Assembly (NCBI GenBank): GCA_002482525.1
Contig: DLGC01000006.1
Location: 46,468-110,467 of the forward strand
Length of the DNA: 64,000 nt
DNA from: Propionibacteriaceae bacterium UBA7704
GTDB taxonomy: Bacteria; Actinomycetota; Actinomycetes; Propionibacteriales; Propionibacteriaceae
Direction: 5' to 3'
Below the pieces are notes generated by a model. That model did not search any database, was not told the DNA's origin, and saw only the letters and a program-made list of their open reading frames with translations. This document shows positions 17,423 through 26,248 of this stretch, piece by piece; positions within the stretch are counted from its first letter, which is position 1; every line of letters starts with the position of its first letter. Made by a program: the position numbers and the translations under genes.

Positions 17423-19521
17423 ACCAGCACCACGGATTCTTCGAAAGTGACCCGTTCGGCGAATTCGCCTTGCTTGCCGATGTTGAAGCTGGTCACCGGC
17501 CGGTGGTAGCCCATCACCCGAGTCCACACTTCACAGGTCTGTTGCTCGCCTGCCGCTTCGCAATCGGGACAGCTGAAATGCTCGCCGGCCAGATAGCCGT
17601 GTGAGGGGCAGATCGAGAAGGTCGGCGTGACCGTGATGTAGGGCAGTCCGAAATTCGTCAACGACCGCCGCACCAGGTTCTTGCAGGCTTCGGCGGTCGA
17701 GATCCGCTCGCTCATGTACAGATGCAGGACGGTGCCCCCGGTGTACTTCTTCTGCAATTCCTCCTGGCGTGCCAGCGCCTCGAAAGGGTCATCGGTGAAG
17801 CCCACCGGCAACTGCGAGGAGTTGGTGTAGTAGGGGTTGACGTCGGTACCGGCCTGCAGAATTCCGTCAAAACGCTTGCGATCCTCCTTGGCGAACCGGT
17901 AGGTGGTGCCCTCTGCCGGAGTGGCTTCCAGGTTGTACAGATGCCCGGTGAGTTCCTGGAACTCCACCATGCGCACCCGGACGTGGTCCAGCACGCGCAC
18001 CGCGAGGGCGTGCCCCTTCGGATCGGTGATGTCGAATCGGTCGCCGGTGAAGTTGCGGATCATTTCGTTGATGCCGTTCACCCCAATGGTGGAGAAGTGA
18101 TTGCGCAAGGTTCCCAAGTAACGCTTGGTGTAGGGGAACAGGCCTTCATCGATGTAGCGCTGAATCACCTTTCGCTTCACTTCCAGGGAGTCTTTGGCCA
18201 GGTGAAGCAGCCTGTCCAGGGCGAGCAGCAGGCCCGCTTCGTCACCGGGATGGGTGAAGCCCAGCCGTGCCATGTTGATCGTCACCACACCCAGCGACCC
18301 GGTCTGCTCGGCCGATCCGAACAGGCCGTTTCCGCGTTTGAGCAGTTCGCGAAGGTCCAGCTGAAGCCGACAGCACATCGAACGGACCATATTCGGGCTG
18401 AGGTCGGAGTTGATGAAGTTCTGGAAGTAGGGCAGTCCGTATTTGGCGGTCATCTCAAACAGAGCTTCGGCATTGGGCGAATCCCACGCGAAGTCCTCCG
18501 TGATGTTGTAGGTGGGGATCGGGAAGGTGAAGACCCGACCCGCCGCGTCTCCGGAGGTCATCACCTCGATATAGGCACGATTGATGATGTCCATCTCGGC
18601 CTGGAGGTCCCCGTAGCTGAAGTCGACCTCGCGCCCGCCGATCACCGGCACTTCATCGCGGAGATCCTCAGGACACACCCAATCGAAAGTCAGATTGGTG
18701 AAGGGCGTCTGAGTTCCCCACCGCGACGGCACATTCAGGTTGTAGACCAGCTCCTGGATGTTCTGCAGGACCTCCTCGTAGCTGAGCCCGTCCAGCCGCA
18801 CGAACGGCGCCATGTAGGTGTCGAAGGAGCTGAACGCTTGGGCACCCGCCCACTCGTTTTGCAGGCAACCCAAGAAGTTGACGATCTGCCCGACTGCTGA
18901 GGAGAGGTGCTTGGGTGGGGTGGAGTCGATCTTGCCCGGAACTCCATTGAGTCCTTCGCGAAGCAGGGTCTTCAGCGACCAACCCGCGCAATAGCCGCTG
19001 AGCATGTCGAGGTCATGAATGTGAAAGTCGCCGTCGCGGTGAGCCGCTCCGATCTCGGGGGCATAGACATGAGAGAGCCAGTAGTTGGCGGTGATCTTGC
19101 CCGAGGTGTTCAGGATCAGCCCGCCCAGCGAGTAGCCCTGGTTGGCATTGGCGTTGATGCGCCAGTCGGAACGATCGAGATACTCATTGATCGAGTTGGC
19201 GACGTCGACCATGGCGTGTTTGGTGTCGCGCAGCTTGTGATGCTGCTCGCGATAGACGATGTAGGCCCGCGCGGTGGCGGTATAGCCGGAATCCAGCAGC
19301 AGGTGTTCGACGGCGTCCTGAATCTCCTCGACGTTGGGCTCGCTCCCGCGACGTCCGAGCCGCACGCCGACCTGTCGAGCCAACAGGTGGGCGTCGGCAC
19401 CGTCCAGCTCACCGGTGGACGCACCGGCTCGAAGGATGGCTGATTCGATCTTGGCCAGGTCGAACTCGACCCGGGCTTGATCGCGTTTGGTGATGTGGGT
19501 GGGGGTTGCCAGTTCGTTCAT
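17419..19521 (-). CDS. nrdD: class III anaerobic ribonucleoside-triphosphate reductase
   Basis: 700 residues. N-terminal ATP-cone (about 10-95), then the NrdD catalytic barrel. The C-terminal zinc-type cysteines lie in SICPSHGY, FSCPDC and QTCEVW, and the glycyl-radical motif is RVMGY with Gly near 671. It makes dNTPs from rNTPs without oxygen. ATG 19521 follows AAAGGA; the frame remains open to 19758, but that extension runs through a riboswitch and is not protein. It is the only ribonucleotide reductase in view, and its leader predicts repression by cobalamin. Confidence 0.95.
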   Translation of the reverse strand: MNELATPTHITKRDQARVEFDLAKIESAILRAGASTGELDGADAHLLARQVGVRLGRRGSEPNVEEIQDAVEHLLLDSGYTATARAYIVYREQHHKLRDTKHAMVDVANSINEYLDRSDWRINANANQGYSLGGLILNTSGKITANYWLSHVYAPEIGAAHRDGDFHIHDLDMLSGYCAGWSLKTLLREGLNGVPGKIDSTPPKHLSSAVGQIVNFLGCLQNEWAGAQAFSSFDTYMAPFVRLDGLSYEEVLQNIQELVYNLNVPSRWGTQTPFTNLTFDWVCPEDLRDEVPVIGGREVDFSYGDLQAEMDIINRAYIEVMTSGDAAGRVFTFPIPTYNITEDFAWDSPNAEALFEMTAKYGLPYFQNFINSDLSPNMVRSMCCRLQLDLRELLKRGNGLFGSAEQTGSLGVVTINMARLGFTHPGDEAGLLLALDRLLHLAKDSLEVKRKVIQRYIDEGLFPYTKRYLGTLRNHFSTIGVNGINEMIRNFTGDRFDITDPKGHALAVRVLDHVRVRMVEFQELTGHLYNLEATPAEGTTYRFAKEDRKRFDGILQAGTDVNPYYTNSSQLPVGFTDDPFEALARQEELQKKYTGGTVLHLYMSERISTAEACKNLVRRSLTNFGLPYITVTPTFSICPSHGYLAGEHFSCPDCEAAGEQQTCEVWTRVMGYHRPVTSFNIGKQGEFAERVTFEESVVLV

Positions 19522-19649
19522 GGGGAGTCCTTTGCTGATGCCTCTCGCACCCGGAACGACAGCGTTCGCAGGATGGCAAAGGGCCGACCTGGCCCCGAGC
19601 CAGCCCTCCCACGAGGCTGCGTCACCGGCGCTTCGCGGCGCGAAGCGGC

Positions 19650-19845
19650 AGGGCAGGTCTTCGGACTCGTGGGCAGGAACCGGCGATGCCGGCTCGGGCC
19701 TAATGGCCGTCGCTTCCCAGGATCGCTCCCAGTGCTTGTTGACGGCTTTCGTTCCCACTCACCGCTGCGGGGCAGCTCCGGATTCACACCGGATTCCCTC
19801 TTTCGACGACTCCCCTGGCTGGAGAGCCGAACCCTTGCGGGAACC
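19650..19845 (-). ncRNA. cobalamin (B12) riboswitch in the nrdDG leader
   Basis: Read on the minus strand, the leader contains the conserved aptamer blocks in order: GGGAATCCGGTGTGAATCC, then GAGCTGCCCCGCAGCGGTGA, a GCACTGGGAGC...CTGGGAAGCGACGG segment, and finally GAGTCCGAAGACCTGCC (minus of 19652-19668). CCCACGAG at the aptamer end (19666-19673) can pair with CTCGTGGG at 19608-19615. This gives a candidate switching helix in the 130-base platform before the nrdD start. Expected behaviour is reduced nrdDG expression when adenosylcobalamin is plentiful. Confidence 0.88.
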
Positions 19846-19874
19846 ACTATATGCGGTGACTTACATCGATGTAA
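19844..19874 (-). promoter_or_regulatory. nrdDG promoter with NrdR-like box and overlapping palindrome
   Basis: On the minus strand, -35 TTACAT (19869-19874) and -10 TATAGT (19846-19851) are separated by exactly 17 bases. The sequence CCACTATATGCGGTGA (19844-19859) covers the -10 and matches the core of NrdR boxes (CwATAT...GTG). A perfect 14-base palindrome TTACATCGATGTAA (19861-19874) covers the -35 and has Crp/Fnr-like spacing. Transcription would start at the 5' end of the riboswitch. Confidence 0.65.
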
Positions 19875-19919
19875 CTAACTAGATGCAGTCTTCTCACTCC
19901 GTATCGGAGTGTCGGGACC

Positions 19920-21284
19920 TCAGACTCTTCGAGAGTCGATCAGCTTCGAGTACCACAGCGCGCTGGCCTTCGGAATGCGCCGTAGGTGCCTGTCGATGCG
20001 CACCACGCCGAACCTCTTGCTGTAGCCCAGCGCCCACTCGAAGTTGTCCATCAGCGACCACACCAGATAGCCGCGAACGTCAGCCCCGTCGGCCCGAGCC
20101 CGCTGTACCGCTCGTAGATGCTCGCGCAGATAATCGATCCGATCAGCGCTGTCGTCGACGAACCCGGACGCATCAGGCACATCTTCGAAGGCCGCCCCGT
20201 TTTCGGTGATCACCATCGGCACGCCGGCTGCGCCGGTGTAGTCCTGATGCAACCGCATCAACAACCGATACAGGCCATCGGGTTCGATCTCCCAACCCAT
20301 CGCGGTGCGAGGCAGCCCACGACTCACCTCGACCGCCTGCGGCGCGGATACATTGGCGCTCGCCGTGTTCGACTCGCCCGTACCGGCCGCGATGGCCTGG
20401 GTCGTGTAGTAGTTCACCCCGAGCACATCCAGGGGTGCAGCAATGGTCTCCAGGTCGCCGTCAGCCACCACATCCTCGGGCCACACCCCGGCCAGATCCG
20501 CCAACACATCGGCCGGATAGCGCCCGGTGAACAGTGCATCGGCGAACAGTCGATTGGCCGTGCCGTCGACACGGCGAGCCGCCTCGTGATCGGCTGCAGA
20601 GTCGCTGGCCGGCACCACCGGTGTGAAGTTCAGTGTGATACCCAGCTGCGCCTGTGGGTCGGCTGCCCGGAGCGCCCGGACGGCACGTCCATGCGCCAAC
20701 AACAGGTGGTGGGCCGCCTGCAGGGACTCCGCCGGATCGGTATGGCCGGGCGCATGGACCCCGGCCGCGTACCCCAGGAACGCCGAGCACCACGGCTCAT
20801 TCAGCGTGGTCCACGTGCGCACCCGGTCACCAAGCCGGTCGTGAACGGCCAAGGCATACTCCACGAAACGATCAGCGGTGTCGCGATTGGTCCAGCCGCC
20901 TGGCAGCGCTGCGGGAAGATCCCAGTGGTACAAGGTGAGCCAAGGGCTGACCTGGTGCTCCAGCAATTCATCGACCAGTCGGGAGTAGAAATCCATCCCG
21001 GCGGGATTGACCCGGCCCTCAGCGAATACCCGCGGCCACGACACCGAGAATCGGTAGGTCTGCAGGCCCAGGTCGGCCATCAGCGCGACATCGTCGCGCA
21101 TCCGGTGATAGTGGTCGCAGGCGATACTGCCGTCTTCGGAGTTGAGGATGCGTCCGGGCTCACGACAGAACACGTCCCAGATGGAATCGACGCGACCGTC
21201 CTCGCTGATCGCGCCTTCCACCTGGTAGGCGGCCGTGGCGGCGCCGAAGGTGAAATCGTCGGAAAATTCAACCGGAGTACTCAT
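19920..21284 (-). CDS. GH1 beta-glucosidase
   Basis: 454 residues, a full-length family 1 glycoside hydrolase. Acid/base Glu163 is in TLNEPW and nucleophile Glu361 in ITENG. Signal peptide absent, so it acts on imported beta-glucosides in the cytosol. ATG 21284 was preferred over 21302 because AAAGGGAG lies between them. No dedicated transporter or LacI gene flanks it. A small CACTCC/GGAGTG hairpin lies just after its stop, near 19898. Confidence 0.93.
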   Translation of the reverse strand: MSTPVEFSDDFTFGAATAAYQVEGAISEDGRVDSIWDVFCREPGRILNSEDGSIACDHYHRMRDDVALMADLGLQTYRFSVSWPRVFAEGRVNPAGMDFYSRLVDELLEHQVSPWLTLYHWDLPAALPGGWTNRDTADRFVEYALAVHDRLGDRVRTWTTLNEPWCSAFLGYAAGVHAPGHTDPAESLQAAHHLLLAHGRAVRALRAADPQAQLGITLNFTPVVPASDSAADHEAARRVDGTANRLFADALFTGRYPADVLADLAGVWPEDVVADGDLETIAAPLDVLGVNYYTTQAIAAGTGESNTASANVSAPQAVEVSRGLPRTAMGWEIEPDGLYRLLMRLHQDYTGAAGVPMVITENGAAFEDVPDASGFVDDSADRIDYLREHLRAVQRARADGADVRGYLVWSLMDNFEWALGYSKRFGVVRIDRHLRRIPKASALWYSKLIDSRRV

Positions 21285-21374
21285 CGACGCGCTCCCTTTC
21301 ATCGTTGAACGAAGCGTCAGGGGTTCACGCCGTCCTCAGCGCTCCCCGTAGTCGCTGGCGCGACCAAGACAAAC

Positions 21375-21599
21375 CTACGACTGACTGGGACCCTCATCAG
21401 ATTCCGCAGGAGAAGCCGGTGCCGGTGCCGGCGGTGCAGCAGGCTCGGAGTCGCCGGACTTGATCGCCTGGGTCTCCTCCTTGAACTCCCGAATCGCCTT
21501 TCCGGCATTCTTGCCCAGATTGGCAACCTTCGCCCCTCCGAACAGGACCAGCGCCACCACCGCGAGGATGACCCACTCCCAGCCGCCAAGATTCGGCAT
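21375..21599 (-). CDS. tatA: Sec-independent translocase subunit TatA
   Basis: 74 residues: one N-terminal membrane helix (about 7-22) ending in the FGGAK hinge, an amphipathic helix (GKNAGKAIREFKEE), and a Pro/Ala/Ser-rich acidic tail. It forms the pore part of the twin-arginine translocon. TatB/TatC are not nearby, which is normal for actinobacteria. Confidence 0.9.
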   Translation of the reverse strand: MPNLGGWEWVILAVVALVLFGGAKVANLGKNAGKAIREFKEETQAIKSGDSEPAAPPAPAPASPAESDEGPSQS

Positions 21600-21956
21600 G
21601 ACTTTCTCCTTCAGACTCAGTTCGATGCAGTTCTACACGATGGGAGGCGGCTGTGTACACGCCGCATCGGTGTCTGCATCGCTACCCAACGGTAACCCCA
21701 TCACGGCAAAACCACGCAGTCCGTGGCCTCTCGAACCAACGACCACGATCCAAGATGTCTAGCCCACACCTCAAGACACGTCGAACAAATTCAGTGCGAC
21801 TGATGCTCCTGTCCCCCAAAAGGGGGGTAAATTACCCTAGGGGGCTTCCGAGAGGACCAATGATGAATAGCCCAACCGCCACCAGCCAGGCGGGATTCCT
21901 CCCGCGGTTGGTATTGGGCCGCATAATGCACCCAGGCACACTGCCAGGTGACCGCC
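21600..21956. promoter_or_regulatory. intergenic region with GC-rich inverted repeats
   Basis: No convincing gene. It holds the tatA promoter side and, at 21810-21844, stacked symmetric elements: CCCCC-AAAA-GGGGG (21813-21826), GGGTAA-A-TTACCC (21825-21837) and ACCCTAGGGGG. These resemble C-run/G-run operators of CsoR/RcnR-type metal regulators, a guess from shape only. TGTCCCCCAAAAGGG (21810-21824) recurs at 25008-25027. Confidence 0.45.
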
Positions 21957-22373
21957 ATGACTGACGAGCGCTTCGACGACTTTCAGCGGCTCGACACCGT
22001 CAGCCGGATTTCCGTTGCACCTGCCGGAGGATGGCGGGTGCTGTGGAAACCCTGGCGCACCGTGGTCATGCTGGCAGCCCTGCCCGGCGTGTTCACCATC
22101 AACATGTCGATCGCGGCTTGGACGTTCACACCGCTCGCGGTGGCGCTCATCGCCATGATCTCCGCAGTGCAAGCCCTGGTCATCGCCACCTTCCTGCCGC
22201 GACCCGATCAGGCTCTCGTCACGACGTGCGGCGCGATTCCGCCGCTGACCCTCTTCGCAGCCAGCATCCTCCTGGCGGAACTCCCCAAGGACGTATCCAT
22301 GGGCTTCATGGCGCTGGTGATCGTCGGCGTCGGCGCTGTCCTGCGCTTCTTCGGTACCACCTGCAAGGTCTAG
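21957..22373 (+). CDS. small integral membrane protein of unknown function
   Basis: 138 residues with about four membrane segments (roughly 35-50, 55-77, 89-106, 113-130) after a short polar N-terminus. I do not recognise a family. ATG 21957 is 9 bases downstream of an alternative GTG, with CAGG between them. It stands alone between tatA and the kinase-GH13 gene, both on the other strand; the GC-rich repeats about 115-150 bases upstream may control it. Confidence 0.6.
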   Translation: MTDERFDDFQRLDTVSRISVAPAGGWRVLWKPWRTVVMLAALPGVFTINMSIAAWTFTPLAVALIAMISAVQALVIATFLPRPDQALVTTCGAIPPLTLFAASILLAELPKDVSMGFMALVIVGVGAVLRFFGTTCKV

Positions 22374-22424
22374 CGCCCAGGCGCGCCGATGACATCCTGA
22401 CGGATGAGTCTCGGCGTGGCCGGA

Positions 22425-24857
22425 TCAGGTGAGGGTGAACTCGTCACCGTCGGTGGTGCGTGCCTGGATTGCGTAGGTGCCCGCCCGTAGGTCGGCGTTC
22501 AACGTGGCGCTGGCCCCGGCTCGGCGCCACGTGATCACCACCTGATCATCACCGGTTTCGGCCACCTCGCAGGTGGCGTCGAAGCCGAACGCAGGGAACT
22601 CGCGGCGGAAGCGCAACAGCTCCAACTGACCCAACACCACCGGTTTGGTGAGCGCCTCAGCCACTTGGGCGGTACTCAAATTCGTGCGATTGATCTCTTT
22701 GTGTCCATCGGCGCCCGCGCGGGCTACCGCCTCCAGATCGTTCTCGCCAGCGAGCAGATCCAAGTACCACACCTGCGGCTTACCGGGCAGGAAGATCTGC
22801 AACGCTCGCGCCAACAGCAGCCGATCAGCGCGGGCACCCAGAGCACTGAAGTAGGTGGCGTTTACCTGGTAATACACATTCTTGGCGCCGTGCAGATCCT
22901 TCACCCTGCCGCCACGGCCGGTGACTACCGCGATCAGCGACTCGATCCGTTCCTCGGGAAGCAGCCCGCGCAGGTCCAACAGCGGAATACCGTCATGGCT
23001 GCCCAGCATGTTCACGGTGTCGATGCCCTGTTCGAGCAGTTCTGAGATCCAGCGTTTCAACACGGTGGCATCGGCGGTCTCGATGGCGTCCAGGATGAGT
23101 CCGGGGGCGAAGAAATCGTAGGTGAGGTAGCCCAGCGCGCTGAGGGTGCGATGGATCCCCTCGTCGTAGCGAGAGTGAATCTCGGGCAGCAGGACCAGCC
23201 CTCGCGCGTCGGCGAGTTCCTTGATGGCGGCCAGCAGCCACCAGGTTCCCGGGTCATTGAGGAAGTTCCGGGCACCAGGCTGTTTGGGGGCATAGGCGAA
23301 GGCATCCAATCGGACGATGCGCGCCCCGTAGCCGGCCACGGTGTCCAGAGTCCTGGCGTAGAACTCCCACACCGATTCCGAGGTGATGTTCAGATCTACC
23401 TGCCCGCTATACCGACGCTGTCCGTCCGCCTCCGTCACCGCCTGGTAGAAGGTGTTCCAGTACGGCCGCTCGGTGCCGTCCGCGAGGCGGACCATCACGA
23501 TCGGCAGACCGGGCTTACGGAAGAACATGTCGGCGATCAGCTGCGGGTCGGGCTGAATGTAACCGTCGTCGGTCATGGTGCCGTGCCCGGCCCAGAAGGC
23601 GTTCCAGTCGATGAAGAAGTCGGCATAGGCGGAGGCATCGCCGCGGGCGAGCAGGTCCTGGAACTGCGGGGAGTTCATCGACGCATGGTTCAGGACGAAA
23701 TCCAGCTTCAGATCGATCCCCGCTGCCGCCAGCCGGGCCAGGTCCTCGGGCCGCGCCAGATCGGTATTGAGTTCATAGTCGATCACCGAGAACCCTCGGT
23801 CGAGGTCGGAGTGATAGAGAGTCGGTAGCAGATAGGCCGAAGCGAAGACTCCGGCCACCTGTGGACGCTCCACGAAATCGGCCACGTCGGCGAGGGTTCC
23901 CCCCAGGCTGTCTGGATAGCAGTTCAGCATCGGACCGCCGTCGGGCCGGGCTTTCCCCAACTGGGCTCGGTACTGGGCTTTGTCGATCACCTCTCCGGAC
24001 TTGGCCACGATGATCGCAGCACGCCGGGACTGCGCTTGGAGTTTGGCCTGCTCCAGTTCCAACACCACCGTAGTGAAGGGCGAATCGACCCCGCGGTCTC
24101 GCGCCCGTGAACGCCGATGCGCCAGTGTCTCCTCCGGGGTGCTGTGCAACAGGATCGGCAGATCCACACCGGTCAGGTACGGCGAGTTGCCGTGGGTCCA
24201 TTCCACGACGATCACGGCGATGCCGCTGACATCGACGTCGTCGTACCACAGCTCCGCCTCACTACGCCCCATGCGCTTGAGCCGTAGCGTGGTCGCGCCA
24301 GCGTGGAACTGGGCGAGGATGGCGTTGATCTCGGCGAAATCGATCTCGGCCTCGCTACCCAGGTAGGCATCCAACGCCGACCGCGCTGCACCGTGATAGG
24401 CAGCCAACCACGGATAGGCATCGATCAGGGCGGGGTCGGCGTCACGATCCTGGTCCTGCAACTCGGCCAGCACGGCCATCACCTGAGGCGACACCTCGGT
24501 GCCCAGCGCCTGTGCTCCAGCCTCGCGATACACGCGCAGCCGCTCGTCATCATTGGCGCCCGGTATCCGCCGCGGATAGTTGTCGCCGGAGAGCACATAG
24601 GCGCCCACACCGTGGGCGGACAGACCGTAGGCCAGCAGCGACCCGATTTCAGACTTGCCCACCCCGGAGCCACCGTGCACCGAAACCACCGCCCGGCGAT
24701 GCGGGTCGGCATCGAGGATCGGCAGCAGGGCATCCCACAGCGACGGGAAAATCTGCTGCGCTTTGGTCAGATGTTCGGCGTTGATCTCGATGCGATCACC
24801 CGGCATGTCCCCGGTGGGCACAGCGGCAAGATCAATCTGCTCGGGAAAGGTAGCCAC
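22425..24857 (-). CDS. fusion of a P-loop sugar/uridine-kinase-like domain with a GH13 sucrose-phosphorylase-like domain
   Basis: 810 residues. Residues 1-300 form a P-loop kinase-like domain: Walker A GGSGVGKS (62-69), a VVEWTHGNSPYL strand like the uridine-kinase/phosphoribulokinase core (about 217-228), and an HRRSRARDR lid-type segment. Residues about 308-730 form a GH13 barrel of the sucrose/glucosylglycerate phosphorylase type (GH13_18-like). Its nucleophile is Asp518 (RLDAFAY), acid/base Glu559 (LLPEIHSRY) and stabiliser Asp622 (LGSHDG). One polypeptide could therefore phosphorolyse an alpha-glucoside and phosphorylate a substrate or product. Which sugar is used cannot be told. Confidence 0.8.
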   Translation of the reverse strand: MATFPEQIDLAAVPTGDMPGDRIEINAEHLTKAQQIFPSLWDALLPILDADPHRRAVVSVHGGSGVGKSEIGSLLAYGLSAHGVGAYVLSGDNYPRRIPGANDDERLRVYREAGAQALGTEVSPQVMAVLAELQDQDRDADPALIDAYPWLAAYHGAARSALDAYLGSEAEIDFAEINAILAQFHAGATTLRLKRMGRSEAELWYDDVDVSGIAVIVVEWTHGNSPYLTGVDLPILLHSTPEETLAHRRSRARDRGVDSPFTTVVLELEQAKLQAQSRRAAIIVAKSGEVIDKAQYRAQLGKARPDGGPMLNCYPDSLGGTLADVADFVERPQVAGVFASAYLLPTLYHSDLDRGFSVIDYELNTDLARPEDLARLAAAGIDLKLDFVLNHASMNSPQFQDLLARGDASAYADFFIDWNAFWAGHGTMTDDGYIQPDPQLIADMFFRKPGLPIVMVRLADGTERPYWNTFYQAVTEADGQRRYSGQVDLNITSESVWEFYARTLDTVAGYGARIVRLDAFAYAPKQPGARNFLNDPGTWWLLAAIKELADARGLVLLPEIHSRYDEGIHRTLSALGYLTYDFFAPGLILDAIETADATVLKRWISELLEQGIDTVNMLGSHDGIPLLDLRGLLPEERIESLIAVVTGRGGRVKDLHGAKNVYYQVNATYFSALGARADRLLLARALQIFLPGKPQVWYLDLLAGENDLEAVARAGADGHKEINRTNLSTAQVAEALTKPVVLGQLELLRFRREFPAFGFDATCEVAETGDDQVVITWRRAGASATLNADLRAGTYAIQARTTDGDEFTLT

Positions 24858-24940
24858 ATTGTTCCTTCCGACAGCAACGATGTCAGCCTAGCTGGAAACC
24901 ACCATGCCGCCGGGGTCCCGGATCGTAGCCGGAAGTGCGA

Positions 24941-24974
24941 AAAGGCCCCTGCCCGGGGGGATGGGGCAGGGGTC
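24941..24974 (-). terminator. intrinsic terminator downstream of thioredoxin
   Basis: On the minus strand GACCCCTGCCC pairs with GGGCAGGGGCC over about 11 base pairs with a 9-base loop, and the 3' arm is followed by TTTT. It ends transcripts coming from the thioredoxin gene before the kinase-GH13 gene. Confidence 0.8.
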
Positions 24975-25007
24975 TTAGCACCGACTATAGGCGCGATGTC
25001 ATTCGAA

Positions 25008-25027
25008 TGTCACCCTTTTGGGGGACA
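25008..25027. promoter_or_regulatory. palindromic TGTCCCCCAAAAGGG motif, second copy
   Basis: TGTCACCCTTTTGGGGGACA is a 20-base palindrome with one mismatch per arm. Its minus-strand reading shares 15 bases with 21810-21824. It lies 15 bases after the thioredoxin stop and about 150 bases before the kinase-GH13 start. Confidence 0.4.
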
Positions 25028-25041
25028 CTAAGCACTGCTGC

Positions 25042-25404
25042 TCAGCTCTGGGCTGCTTCAGCCTCGGCCTTGAGCTTTTCCATATCGAGGCCTTTGACCT
25101 GCTCGACGAGGTTCTCAAAGGTCGACTTGTTCAGCGCCCCGGGCTGGCGGAACACCAGATAGCCGTCCCGGAACGCCATCAGCGTCGGGATGGACGTGAT
25201 TTCAAGGCCGGCAGCCAAACCCTGCTCGGCATCGGTATCGACCTTGGCGAACACCGCGTCAGTGTTGGTCTCGGACACAGCTTCGAAGACCGGCGCGAAC
25301 ATTCGACAGGGCCCGCACCACGCGGCCCAGAAGTCGACGAAGACGATGCCGTTGTCTTTGATGGTGTCGCCGAAGTTCTCAGCGTTCAGCGCGATTGTTG
25401 CCAT
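25042..25404 (-). CDS. trx: thioredoxin
   Basis: 120 residues, single thioredoxin fold with the redox motif WCGPC (Cys30, Cys33) and the cis-proline segment SIPTLMAF. Cytosolic disulfide reductant. ATG 25404 was chosen because GGGAGG lies 8 bases upstream; the frame is open further but without homology. The C-terminal extension is rich in Glu, Ala and Lys. Confidence 0.95.
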   Translation of the reverse strand: MATIALNAENFGDTIKDNGIVFVDFWAAWCGPCRMFAPVFEAVSETNTDAVFAKVDTDAEQGLAAGLEITSIPTLMAFRDGYLVFRQPGALNKSTFENLVEQVKGLDMEKLKAEAEAAQS

Positions 25405-25492
25405 GGTTGGATCCTCCCGGGTTTTCGGTCCTGCCTGAGTCGAACGCTCTTCCCGTGGCGGGTATTCCCCGGATCCAGTTCGCGCGAGCGGC

Positions 25493-26179
25493 TCATGCCG
25501 CCACGAAGATCTGATCAGCCACCGTTGCCGGGAGCGAAACCTGACGTCCGTCGGCCCGCAACACCAGCATTCGGCCCAGCATTGCGGCGCCGACTTCGCG
25601 CCCAGGCAGCATGCCGACTTCCGCCAGGACCTGCAGCACTGCGGCGTCGGCCTGCAGCGCCTCACTGAGACGCTTCAGGACGACCACATGTTCACCACCA
25701 TCGCCGAGGGTCTCGGCCAGCACTTGTGCCCCGCCCAGAAAGGCGTCGCAGGCCGAACCGCCGCCGCGCTCATCAATCGCAGGAATGGGGTTTCCGTAGG
25801 GAGATTCAGTCGGTGCGTGCAACACCTCGACCAATCGGCGTTCCACATCGGTGGAGATCACATGCTCCCAGCGACACGCCTCGTCATGGACCAGCGGCCA
25901 GTCCAGGCCGATCACGTCGGTGAGCAACCGCTCGGCCAAACGGTGGCGGCGCATGACCTGAACGGCACGCGCCAATCCGACATCACTGAGTTCCAAGTGC
26001 CGGTCAGGGTGAACCGAGACCAGGCCGTCACGCTCCATCCGGGCCACTGTTTGCGACACCGTTGGTCCGGACTGCTTGAGCCGTTCGGCGATCCGCGCCC
26101 GCAACGGGGGCACGCCTTCCTCGATCAGTTCGTAGATGGTACGCAAGTACATCTCGGTGGTATCGATCAACTCACTCAT
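25493..26179 (-). CDS. ideR: iron-dependent repressor IdeR (DtxR family)
   Basis: 228 residues with the nearly invariant IdeR/DtxR opening LIDTTEMYLRTIYELIEEGV, recognition helix SGPTVSQTVARMERDGLV, metal-binding HDEACRWEHVIS (about 98-109), and a C-terminal SH3-like domain. It is expected to be the global iron regulator. It sits 88 bases upstream of the thioredoxin gene on the same strand. Confidence 0.93.
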   Translation of the reverse strand: MSELIDTTEMYLRTIYELIEEGVPPLRARIAERLKQSGPTVSQTVARMERDGLVSVHPDRHLELSDVGLARAVQVMRRHRLAERLLTDVIGLDWPLVHDEACRWEHVISTDVERRLVEVLHAPTESPYGNPIPAIDERGGGSACDAFLGGAQVLAETLGDGGEHVVVLKRLSEALQADAAVLQVLAEVGMLPGREVGAAMLGRMLVLRADGRQVSLPATVADQIFVAA

Positions 26180-26248
26180 GGCCCCTCCTCTCTGAGGATT
26201 ACCCGGACCCAGGTGCAGGTCGACTCTGATCAGGCGACACCTCTCACC

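Noticed and set aside
19522..19758. 79-residue N-terminal extension of NrdD
   Set aside because: The extension translates the cobalamin riboswitch; the family start and ribosome site are at 19521.
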